From NCBI RefSeq assembly GCF_019880365.1, contig NZ_CP082271.1, positions 1-64,000 of the forward strand: a stretch of DNA of 64,000 nt. Direction: 5' to 3'. The notes beneath the pieces were generated by a model. It was not told the origin of the DNA. It ran no database searches and saw only the letters and a list, made by a program, of their open reading frames with translations. The position numbers and the translations under genes are program-made. The stretch comes from Pseudomonas sp. DNDY-54 (lineage in GTDB: Bacteria; Pseudomonadota; Gammaproteobacteria; Pseudomonadales; Pseudomonadaceae). This document shows, in pieces, positions 53,638 to 60,124 of this stretch (position 1 is its first letter; each line of letters begins with the position of its first letter).

Positions 53638-54576
53638 ATGTCGTGCATACCACCGAAAGTATTTATTTCTTACTCACATGACACTGACGCTCATAAGGAC
53701 TGGGTACTCGCACTTGCCACCCGATTAGTTGCTAATGGCGTTGATGTGGTCTTGGATCAGTGGGACTTAACGCTAGGTAGTGACCTACCAAGGTTTATGG
53801 AGAAAGGTCTAACATCTGTTCAGCGTGTGCTCGCTGTTTGCACAGAAACTTATGTTACAAAGGCAAACGAAGGCCGTGGCGGTGTCGGGTACGAAAAGAT
53901 GATTCTCACTGCACAATTGATGCAGGACATATCATCTGACCGAATAATTCCTGTAATCCGTAACAACTCAGTGGCATCCCTTGTTCCAACTTTCCTTTTA
54001 TCGCGTGTTTACATCGACTTTCGTGACGACCTTGCGCATGAGGCACGATATGCTGAGCTGCTACGAGATATACATGGACAACAGATCAAGCCTCGCCCAC
54101 CACTAGGCTCTAATCCATTCGAATCTTCGCCAAAATCTATATCGCCATTAATCTCATTTAGTCCCGAGCGTTACGTTTCTCCTGCGATGTCTGGAACCAT
54201 AACCTTTGACTATTCCAACAACAATGGCCGATATGTTTTAGGTGCTGGCGATATGGCGTTCGAAACCGCCTGGTCCCGCGGCGGTAATGCTTCGATTCAT
54301 GCCTACACAGATCCACCCAGCATTCGCTCGGTTGCACTTGCGTCCAATGCAAAAGAGATCAACGAAATCAGTGATGCTACAAGCTACGATACATCCTCTC
54401 GCGTGCGCACTCCCCATGTTGGGGAAATAATTATCTGGCAAAACACTGCAGGTTACTATCTAGCGACGAAAGTAGAAAAGTTACAGAGCAGGGGCCATGG
54501 ATACCCCTCTGATGAAATTACTTTCACTTACTGCATCGCCCCCAGCAAACTGGCCAAATTCGCAAATACTGTCTAA
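53638..54576 (+). CDS. Cassette 6: SEFIR-domain protein
   Basis: 312 residues. The N-terminal SEFIR domain (TIR-like, about 6-150) starts KVFISYSHDTDAHKDWVLALATRL and continues VDVVLDQWDLTLGSDL, VLAVCTETYV and GVGYEKMILTAQLM. SEFIR and TIR domains in bacteria are often signalling or NAD-consuming modules of anti-phage systems. The C-terminal domain (about 175-310) is beta-rich, with YVLGAGDMAFETAWSRGGN and SSRVRTPHVGEIIIWQN; it may sense a ligand, but I cannot name it. CGGAG precedes ATG 53638. Confidence 0.85.
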   Translation: MSCIPPKVFISYSHDTDAHKDWVLALATRLVANGVDVVLDQWDLTLGSDLPRFMEKGLTSVQRVLAVCTETYVTKANEGRGGVGYEKMILTAQLMQDISSDRIIPVIRNNSVASLVPTFLLSRVYIDFRDDLAHEARYAELLRDIHGQQIKPRPPLGSNPFESSPKSISPLISFSPERYVSPAMSGTITFDYSNNNGRYVLGAGDMAFETAWSRGGNASIHAYTDPPSIRSVALASNAKEINEISDATSYDTSSRVRTPHVGEIIIWQNTAGYYLATKVEKLQSRGHGYPSDEITFTYCIAPSKLAKFANTV

Positions 54577-54646
54577 CAACTGGTTCAAACCGTTCGCTTC
54601 GCTCACTGGGACGGGCTAAAGCCCGCCCCTTAACCAAACGTTAGAG
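54571..54646 (+). repeat. attC6
   Basis: GTCTAAC to GTTAGAG, 76 bp. The SEFIR gene stop lies inside the 5' box, which complements the start of cassette 6. Confidence 0.9.
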
Positions 54647-54671
54647 AATTTTCCCAACAAGGAAGTCAGCC

Positions 54672-54959
54672 ATGGAAAAAATCCTGTCTGTAAGCAAATC
54701 CGAAGCAACTTTAGGGTTCGCAGCAAAGTTTTTCTTGAAGCTATTTGGCCTCACGCTTTTATTTAGCATCGTTCCGCTGATATTCGTAAACCTACCACTG
54801 AACATGTTTTTAATGAATTTCGGTAGTTTGTATATCCCACTAATTTTCATAACAAATTTTCTGGCAGTCTTGCTATCCGGTGCTTTGGCTGCAAAACTGA
54901 TTTTTGCTTGGGGAGTTAATGGCTATGCATTCAACATCACAAAAGAGATCGCTGAGTAA
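54672..54959 (+). CDS. Cassette 7: small membrane protein
   Basis: 95 residues with two strong hydrophobic regions: about 20-52 (FFLKLFGLTLLFSIVPLIFVNLPL) and 55-83 (GSLYIPLIFITNFLAVLLSGALAAKLIFAW). Two or three membrane helices are likely, with a short charged C-terminus. AAGGA precedes ATG 54672. No family recognised. Confidence 0.65.
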   Translation: MEKILSVSKSEATLGFAAKFFLKLFGLTLLFSIVPLIFVNLPLNMFLMNFGSLYIPLIFITNFLAVLLSGALAAKLIFAWGVNGYAFNITKEIAE

Positions 54960-54961
54960 TT

Positions 54962-55038
54962 CTCTAACCAGGCGCTCAAGTCGCTCGCTTCAACCGCTGA
55001 GACTGGCTAAAGCCAGCCCCTTTGTTTGATCGTTAGGC
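54962..55038 (+). repeat. attC7 (variant)
   Basis: CTCTAAC to GTTAGGC, 77 bp. The inner palindrome is GGCTAAAGCC and the 3' part reads TTGTTTGATC instead of TTAACCAAAC, unlike the main attC group. The 5' box complements the start of cassette 7. Confidence 0.87.
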
Positions 55039-55043
55039 ACACC

Positions 55044-55460
55044 ATGTCAGAGCCCAACCGACAGTACGCATATTTCTCACTACATGGTCAATTTGATCCT
55101 GACGAGATCACGACCGCTGTGAGCACTCTGCCAAGTGAGGCATGGTGCAGGGGTGATGTTCACCCTACTCGTAAGTTCGAGCGTAGATTTAGCCACTGGT
55201 CTCTGAGGTCAAGGCTTGCTGAGTCAGAGCCTATCGAGGCACATATCCATGACGTACTCTCTCAGCTACAAAGCAACGCAGCCGCATTCTCAGCGGTATC
55301 TAAAGAGCATTCAGGCTGCATGCAACTCGTTGGATTTTTCCATGACGGATACCCTGGACTCACATTTGAGCAAGATATTGTTTACGGTCTCGCACAATTT
55401 CACTTGGCTGTAGATTTTGATTTTTACAATCTATGGTCTGACGCACGCGAGGGAACCTAG
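55044..55460 (+). CDS. Cassette 8: DUF4279-family protein
   Basis: 138 residues. The DUF4279 pattern is visible: YAYFSLHGQFDPDEITTAVST at the start, the W-x-x-x-S region (FSHWSLRSRLAESEPIEAHIHDVLSQL) and a closing YPGLTFEQDIVYGLAQFHLAVDFDFY. DUF4279 proteins are common cassette cargo and resemble immunity or inhibitor proteins, but no function is proven. Start ATG 55044; the ribosome site is weak. Confidence 0.78.
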   Translation: MSEPNRQYAYFSLHGQFDPDEITTAVSTLPSEAWCRGDVHPTRKFERRFSHWSLRSRLAESEPIEAHIHDVLSQLQSNAAAFSAVSKEHSGCMQLVGFFHDGYPGLTFEQDIVYGLAQFHLAVDFDFYNLWSDAREGT

Positions 55461-55463
55461 TGC

Positions 55464-55538
55464 GCCTAACAACTGTTTCAAGTCACTCGCTTCGCTCGTT
55501 CGGGACTGCGTTCCGCAGTCCTTAACCAAACGTTGTAT
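55464..55538 (+). repeat. attC8 (variant)
   Basis: GCCTAAC to GTTGTAT, 75 bp. The inner palindrome is GACTGCGTTCCGCAGTC rather than the GGGCTAAAGCCC type. The 5' box complements the start of cassette 8. Confidence 0.88.
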
Positions 55539-55968
55539 GCCTACCATGTACGAAGAATACTGCGCCAAATACTCATTTAAACCCGAATTCAAAGCTGAGT
55601 TCGTATCCCTCTGGAATGGCTGGCTTGGGAAGGACAATCTTCATAAACTGGATGAAGTGACGCCAGACGAATGGGGTAGATTCAATATTTTTCTGAGGCA
55701 GCTGTCGCAGCGCTACACGCTATTTGCCATCTCTCACGAAACCAAAAGCGCCGCTAAAGTTTTTGATATAGATTCATATCTTTCAACACATGAACAGGCG
55801 ATGAATAAAGAATCTGATAAGTTTTCTACTTTCATTATTCAGGAGCTTTCATGCGCAATAAGCGAAGACTGGGATCACACGTACATTATTTGGCATAGAG
55901 CAAAAGGTGAAATCGAGTTGTTATCGCCACTTATAAAAGCTTGTGGCCTTGAGCACTTCTGTGGGTAG
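55537..55968 (+). CDS. Cassette 9: hypothetical protein
   Basis: 143 residues, MPTMYEEYCAKYSFKPEFKAEFVSLWNGWLG, soluble, with aromatic-rich helices and no motif I know. ATG 55537 overlaps the recombination junction; ATG 55546 is an alternative start. Neither has a recognisable ribosome site, so expression may depend on a leaderless or read-through transcript. Confidence 0.62.
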   Translation: MPTMYEEYCAKYSFKPEFKAEFVSLWNGWLGKDNLHKLDEVTPDEWGRFNIFLRQLSQRYTLFAISHETKSAAKVFDIDSYLSTHEQAMNKESDKFSTFIIQELSCAISEDWDHTYIIWHRAKGEIELLSPLIKACGLEHFCG

Positions 55969-55973
55969 TCATC

Positions 55974-56046
55974 GAATAACTGGTTGAAACCGTTCGCTGT
56001 GCTCGCTGGGACGGGCTAAAGCCTGCCCCTTAACTAAACGTTATAA
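55974..56046 (+). repeat. attC9 (boundary mismatch)
   Basis: GAATAAC to GTTATAA, 73 bp. The interior belongs to the main group with several substitutions (AAAGCCTGCCCC, TTAACTAAAC). Its 5' box should read ATACAAC to match the start of cassette 9 (TTGTAT) but reads GAATAAC. Confidence 0.82.
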
Positions 56047-56066
56047 AACACAAGGAAGATCGAATT

Positions 56067-56582
56067 ATGCGCCATCTAGTAGTGGTTCTATCAATTATAT
56101 TTTCTGCTCAAACGTTCGCTGACAGCAAGAGTGAAAAAATAGAGGGCCTAATGAAAGCGCTGGGTTTGGTGGATACATGGACACAGCAAATTGAACAAGG
56201 AAAAATCTACAACAGGAAAATTAGCTCTCAAATGCTGGACCAAATTCTATCCCAGCTGAACCCAAACGAAGAGTTTCAGCAAAAATTCAAAAACGCCTCA
56301 GATACCTTCATAACAAAAACAGAATCCCCTTGGTCTCCAGAAAAAATTGTCGAAGTCTGGGCTAGTTACTATGGTCCAGAGTTTACAGAAGACGAGCTTG
56401 ACCAGTTAACTGAATTCTATACTTCGCCTCTTGGCCAAAAGGATATACGTGTTACGCGAGGCTCAATGGAAAAATTCGCGAATTACTTCCAAGAGGCTGG
56501 GCAACCAATACTAGAAAAGGCCACTGCAGAATACATTCAGGATATGCAAATAATCGCTATGGAATGCAATTGCGCAAAGTAA
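56067..56582 (+). CDS. Cassette 10: exported DUF2059-like protein
   Basis: 171 residues. Signal peptide MRHLVVVLSIIFSAQTFA followed by a helical domain. The FYTSPLGQKD motif (family form F-Y-x-S-P-x-G) marks DUF2059, which is found in small periplasmic proteins of unknown role. Two Cys close the protein (MECNCAK). CAAGGAAG precedes ATG 56067. Confidence 0.8.
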   Translation: MRHLVVVLSIIFSAQTFADSKSEKIEGLMKALGLVDTWTQQIEQGKIYNRKISSQMLDQILSQLNPNEEFQQKFKNASDTFITKTESPWSPEKIVEVWASYYGPEFTEDELDQLTEFYTSPLGQKDIRVTRGSMEKFANYFQEAGQPILEKATAEYIQDMQIIAMECNCAK

Positions 56583-56584
56583 TT

Positions 56585-56660
56585 TTATAACAGTTTGTTT
56601 GTATCGTTCCCTGCTCTCTCTGGGGCGGAATAAGGCGCGCCTCTTAACCAAACGGTATGC
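56585..56660 (+). repeat. attC10 (degenerate)
   Basis: TTATAAC to GGTATGC, 76 bp. The terminal GTT is mutated to GGT, and the inner palindrome has decayed (GGGGCGGAATAAGGCGCGCCTC). The 5' box still complements the start of cassette 10. Probably no longer recombinogenic. Confidence 0.78.
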
Positions 56661-56678
56661 GTTACAAGGAGTGAATTT

Positions 56679-57146
56679 GTGTATCAAAATAGACAGGCTT
56701 TAGCCTTTGGTTCAGTTTTGTTTCTTATTTTTATCTCGGTTATTTTAGTTGTCCTATCTCTGTGGGTGTGGCCTAAATACAACTTATATCGAATGGAAAT
56801 GCACGGAATGGCTGCATTAAAAGAGGCCGAGTGGTCGAAGCAAATATTGATTGAGGAAGCGAGGGCAAGAGAAGCAGCATCGCTAATGCAAGCAAAAGCA
56901 CGAGTCACATTGGCAGAAGCCGAAGGCAAAGCACAAGTAGTGCGTGCTAAAGCTGAAGGTCTCGCTGATATTGAGCGGGCAAAAGCAGCAGCAGAATCAA
57001 ATCGCATAATAGGTGAGTCTCTCAAAGGGAATGATGAATACCTAAGATACATTTGGATTAAAGGCCTTCAAGACGGCAAGGGAGAGAGAATTTATATCCC
57101 AACCGAGGCTGGATTACCCATTCTGGAAGCCGGTAAAGCGAGGTAG
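56679..57146 (+). CDS. Cassette 11: membrane-anchored coiled-coil protein resembling a stomatin/SPFH tail
   Basis: 155 residues, GTG start behind AAGGAG. One N-terminal membrane helix (about 9-31, FGSVLFLIFISVILVVLSLWVW) is followed by an Ala/Glu/Lys-rich coiled coil (about 45-115). The ending NDEYLRYIWIKGLQDGKGERIYIPTEAG resembles the C-terminal tail of SPFH proteins (prohibitin, HflK/C). The SPFH core itself is missing. No attC follows, so this marks the decayed 3' end of the array. Confidence 0.72.
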   Translation: MYQNRQALAFGSVLFLIFISVILVVLSLWVWPKYNLYRMEMHGMAALKEAEWSKQILIEEARAREAASLMQAKARVTLAEAEGKAQVVRAKAEGLADIERAKAAAESNRIIGESLKGNDEYLRYIWIKGLQDGKGERIYIPTEAGLPILEAGKAR

Positions 57147-57160
57147 CTTGGATGTAACGC

Positions 57161-57252
57161 GTGGAAAAGGCTTCGCCGTTTTCCACCCTACGCCGCGTCA
57201 GCCGGGCAGGGTGGTTTGGTGGCGTAGGGTGGACAACGCTTTGCTTGTCCAC
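57161..57252. repeat. Two related palindromes (GTGGA-type hairpins)
   Basis: GTGGAAAAGGC with its near-complement (57161-57186) and GTGGACAA with TTGTCCAC around a 8-nt loop (57229-57252). Both are joined to GTAGGGTGG-like arms, which links them to the larger repeat family nearby. Confidence 0.7.
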
Positions 57253-57430
57253 GCGGACGTGCACCATCTAGACACCTTGCGCTGCCAGCGGCTGCTCCGA
57301 ATAGGAAATGAAAAAAGGCTTGTTGAATGCGGTGAATCTTCGCTTTCGCTAAACGGTACGCCCGCCACGATAGGAACGGCCCGCATCGTTAGATGTGTTT
57401 CGTTGGATAGGGGTTGGCCACCGAGTCGCG

Positions 57431-57454
57431 CGGTGGGCTGAAGCCCACCCTACG
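57431..57454 (-). repeat. Dispersed palindromic repeat
   Basis: Reverse-orientation copy of the repeat (core GGTGGGCTGAAGCCCACC) about 140 bp before pnuC. Confidence 0.85.
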
Positions 57455-57591
57455 AGCGTGGTGGGGTTAGGGATCTGGAACGGGGTAAAGCTGGGCGTTC
57501 ATCGTCCGTTTATCCACTCGTGCCGCGCGCGTCTTAACCTGTCGCAGGCCTGTCGTATCATGCGCGCCCGTTGCCGCTTCTGATCCTTGCC

Positions 57592-58155
57592 ATGACTACC
57601 CTTGAACTCATCGCCTCGGCCCTCGGTGTGCTCGCCGTCTGGCTTACTGTGCGGCAGAACCCACTGTGTTGGCCCATTGGATTGGTGATGGTGTCGCTTT
57701 ACGGCTGGTTCTTCTTCGAGGCGCGGTTGTATTCGCAGGTGTTGCTCAACGGTGTGTTTGCCGCCATGCAGGTGTATGGCTGGTGGCAATGGACGCGAAG
57801 TGGCGGCGGAGAAGGTGGCCGGCCAGTGGTGGGCGCGACAGGGATGGAGATCGGTGCGGGCGTTGTGGTGGCGTCGCTGGGGAGTGTCGGGCTGGGCTTG
57901 CTGATGGCGACGGCTACCGAAGCGGCGTATCCCGGGCCGGACGCGGCGCTCACGGCGTTCAGCTTGCTCGCGCAATTGTGGATGGCGCTCAAGCGTTGGC
58001 AGTGCTGGGTGTTGTGGATCGTGGTGGACGTGCTCTATGTGGGGTTCTTTGTGTACCAGAGCTACTGGCTCACCGCGGGGCTGTACGGGTTGTTCACGCT
58101 CCTCGCAGTGATGGGGCTGCGTGAGTGGCGGCGGGCGAGGGTCGCGGCGCCATGA
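57592..58155 (+). CDS. pnuC: Nicotinamide riboside transporter PnuC
   Basis: 187-residue inner-membrane facilitator of nicotinamide riboside uptake. About six to seven hydrophobic segments are visible, with the PnuC hallmarks NPLCWPIGLVMVSLYGWFFFEARLYS and the W-x-x-W pair in VYGWWQWTR. The late segment CWVLWIVVDVLYVGFFVYQ is also typical. The adjacent kinase gene supports nicotinamide riboside over thiamine or riboflavin as substrate. The stop overlaps the kinase ATG (ATGA). Confidence 0.92.
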   Translation: MTTLELIASALGVLAVWLTVRQNPLCWPIGLVMVSLYGWFFFEARLYSQVLLNGVFAAMQVYGWWQWTRSGGGEGGRPVVGATGMEIGAGVVVASLGSVGLGLLMATATEAAYPGPDAALTAFSLLAQLWMALKRWQCWVLWIVVDVLYVGFFVYQSYWLTAGLYGLFTLLAVMGLREWRRARVAAP

Positions 58156-58676
58156 GGGTGGTGGTACTGACCGGCGCGGAATCGACCGGCAAGAGCTGGC
58201 TTGCCGCGCGGCTGCAGCAACGTTTCGGCGGGGTGGTGGTGGGTGAGTTCGTGCGTCACTTCATCGAGCACGAGCAGCGTGACACTTGCCCGGACGACAT
58301 TCCGGCCATCGCTCGCGGGCAGCTTATGTGGGAAGACGCCGTACGCGGCGTGATGCCTGAGTTGTTGATCCTCGATACCCACCTGTTGAGCAACATGGTT
58401 TGGAGCCAGACGCTGTTCGGCAGTTGCCCGGCGTGGCTGGAGGATGAGCTCCTCGCGCGTCGGTATGACCAGCATTTGCTCCTCTCGCCCGAAGGCGCCG
58501 AGTGGCATGCCGACGGTCAGCGTTGCCAACCGAATGCGGCCGAGCGTTGGCGCTTTCATGAGGCATGCCGAACCTGGCTTGAGCGTTACCAGCAGCCGTT
58601 CGTGGAGATCGCCGGGGATTGGGCCCAGCGGGAGCAGGTCGCTGTCGCGCACGTTCGGGCACTGTTGGGGCGATGA
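58152..58676 (+). CDS. NadR-like ribosylnicotinamide kinase (P-loop ATPase)
   Basis: 174 residues. P-loop GAESTGKSWLA at the N-terminus, then VVGEFVRHFIEH and LLILDTHLLSNMVWSQTLFG, matching the kinase domain of NadR. It would phosphorylate imported nicotinamide riboside to NMN and so trap it in the cell. The adenylyltransferase and DNA-binding domains of E. coli NadR are absent. Starts inside the pnuC stop, so the pair is one operon. Confidence 0.88.
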   Translation: MRVVVLTGAESTGKSWLAARLQQRFGGVVVGEFVRHFIEHEQRDTCPDDIPAIARGQLMWEDAVRGVMPELLILDTHLLSNMVWSQTLFGSCPAWLEDELLARRYDQHLLLSPEGAEWHADGQRCQPNAAERWRFHEACRTWLERYQQPFVEIAGDWAQREQVAVAHVRALLGR

Positions 58677-58686
58677 TTCTCGCGAA

Positions 58687-59413
58687 GTAGGGTGGGGCGG
58701 CGTTGTTTTGGGCGATTGGGGACGCGTGGCCTTGGTGGGGTGAAGCCCACCCTACGCGTTGTCGTGATATCACCGATGCCATGTCCGGCCGCAGCTGTAG
58801 GGTGGGCTTTAGCCCACCGCCTACCGCCCGGAGCCAAGCGGACAACCTGGGCCATCGTGTCCGGCCGGTGGCCTTGGTGGGCTGAAGCCCACCCTACGCG
58901 TTGTTGTGATATCACCGATGCCACGCCCGGCCGCAGCTGTAGGGTGGGCTTTAGCCCACCGTATGCCGTCCGGAGCCAAGCGAGCTATCTGGGTCATCGT
59001 GTCCAGCCAGTGGTTTTGGTGGGCTGAAGCCCACCCTACGAGTTGTGGCGATATCACCGACGCCAAGTCCGGCCGCAGCTGTAGGGTGGGCTTTAGCCCA
59101 CCGCATGCCGCTCGGAGCCGAGCGGACAACCTGGGCCACTGTGGCCAGCCGATGGTGTTGGTGGGCTGAAGCCCACCGTACGCGTTGTTGTGATGTCACC
59201 GATGGCATGTCCGGCCGCAGCTGTAGGGTGGGCTTTAGCCCACCGTATGCCGCCCGGAGCCAAGCGAGCTACCTGGGCCAGCGTGTCCAGCCGGTGGTCT
59301 TGGTGGGCTGAAGCCCACCCTACGCGTTGTTGTGATATCACCGACGGCATGTCCGGCCGCAGCTGTAGGGTGGGCTTCAGCCCACCGTATGCCGTCCGGA
59401 GCGAAGCGACGCG
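58687..59413. repeat. 142-bp tandem repeat array built from inverted palindromes
   Basis: Forward palindromes start at 58797, 58939, 59081, 59223 and 59365, exactly 142 bp apart, preceded by a shortened, degenerate unit from 58687. Each unit has a forward palindrome (core GGTGGGCTTTAGCCCACC), a spacer with CCGGAGC, a reverse palindrome (core GGTGGGCTGAAGCCCACC) and a TGATATCACC segment. Because 142 is not a multiple of three, all frames stay partly open and give spurious peptides. Confidence 0.93.
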
Positions 59414-59572
59414 CTGAACGACCCCGATGGGACTTATCGCAAGGGCCGCGATCTGATGTGAATGGCGATAGGGCCTTTCAACCGCTTTGGTTGGGCCAGC
59501 TAAAGAACGTGCTCGCTGCATCGCCGGGCTTGGTGGGCCAGCAAGGCGCCGGCCATTCGAGAGGAACAGCGC
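59414..59572. other. Spacer between the repeat array and the next gene
   Basis: 159 bp with no gene. GAGAGGAAC just before 59573 is the ribosome site of the next gene; no clear promoter. Confidence 0.4.
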
Positions 59573-59977
59573 ATGGACAGTCGAGGGTTTGTTTGGGCGC
59601 ATTTCAAGCTCAATGCTGAGCAGCGCCTGCGTGGGTTTAATTTCTTTGTGGTGCTGGCGATCTTTGCCGACGGCGGCGTGCTGGCGGCGCTGGAGCGGGG
59701 CTTCTCGCCAGGTTTGCTGATGTTGTTGGGTGCGTTCACGGTGCTGCTGGCGATGGTGTTCTGGCTGGTGGATGCGCGCAGCCGTCAGTTGTTGCAACTG
59801 ACCATCACGGCGCTCAAGGAGATCGAGGCTGAGTTTCCCGCCAGCTACCGGATCTTTGCCAACGATGCGCTAGGGCAGAACCCGGTCATCAGTTACACCT
59901 TCGCCATCCGCGCGCTGCTGTTGGCGCAGATGGGGTTTGGCCTGGGTGTGGTGGTCTACGGGTTTTTCCGCTGGTGA
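59573..59977 (+). CDS. Small inner-membrane protein of unknown function
   Basis: 134 residues. A short soluble N-terminus (MDSRGFVWAHFKLNAEQRLR) is followed by hydrophobic segments at about 22-45 (FNFFVVLAIFADGGVLAAL) and 46-67 (LLMLLGAFTVLLAMVFWLV). Then come a charged middle (EIEAEFPASYRIF) and a C-terminal helix (about 110-132). The layout recalls small membrane proteins attached to signalling systems, but I do not recognise the family. GAGAGGAA precedes the ATG. Confidence 0.72.
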   Translation: MDSRGFVWAHFKLNAEQRLRGFNFFVVLAIFADGGVLAALERGFSPGLLMLLGAFTVLLAMVFWLVDARSRQLLQLTITALKEIEAEFPASYRIFANDALGQNPVISYTFAIRALLLAQMGFGLGVVVYGFFRW

Positions 59978-60124
59978 GGATGGCCGCGTTTGTTGCCGCG
60001 TTCTCATGCTGTTGATCACGCTGCATCGTGCGCTGGAGGCTGGGCCGCCTCGCTGATAAAGTGCCGCCGCTCGCCAACCATTGGCTGACAGGACGTCTGA
60101 CCAGCCGCCGCACAGGATGCTTTC

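Larger units (their letters stand above)
50631..57146 (+). mobile_element. Integron gene-cassette array without a visible integrase (CALIN)
   Basis: Eleven consecutive cassettes, all transcribed on the + strand, joined by ten attC sites of about 73-88 bp. In cassettes 1-8 and 10 the attC 5' box (RYYYAAC) is the exact complement of the cassette's own first bases after the G/TT crossover point (e.g. TTATGT with ACATAAC, TTAGAC with GTCTAAC). That is the structural mark of a true cassette. The cargo is markedly AT-richer than the flanking genes. No intI gene is found upstream, downstream or elsewhere in the window. Confidence 0.92.
57147..57591. other. Non-coding gap after the array, with palindromes
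   Basis: 445 bp with no gene. Two hairpins near the start: GTGGAAAA...TTTTCCAC (57161-57186) and GTGGACAA...TTGTCCAC (57229-57252). A copy of the dispersed palindrome lies at 57431-57454. GTTAGAT at 57390 looks like a lone attC end but has no partner. TATCAT at 57555 is a possible -10 for pnuC. Confidence 0.6.

Noticed and set aside
57147..57396. A possible eleventh attC (GATGTAAC ... GTTAGAT)
   Set aside because: The 5' box does not complement the start of cassette 11 and the interior is filled by unrelated hairpins.
57503..57512. A DnaA-box-like TTATCCACT
   Set aside because: A single 8-of-9 match far from the origin, with no cluster; expected by chance.
58692..59797. Several overlapping frames of about 80-234 residues in the repeat region, with recurring peptides such as VGFSPPYAARS
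   Set aside because: They are translations of the 142-bp palindromic repeat in different frames, not genes.
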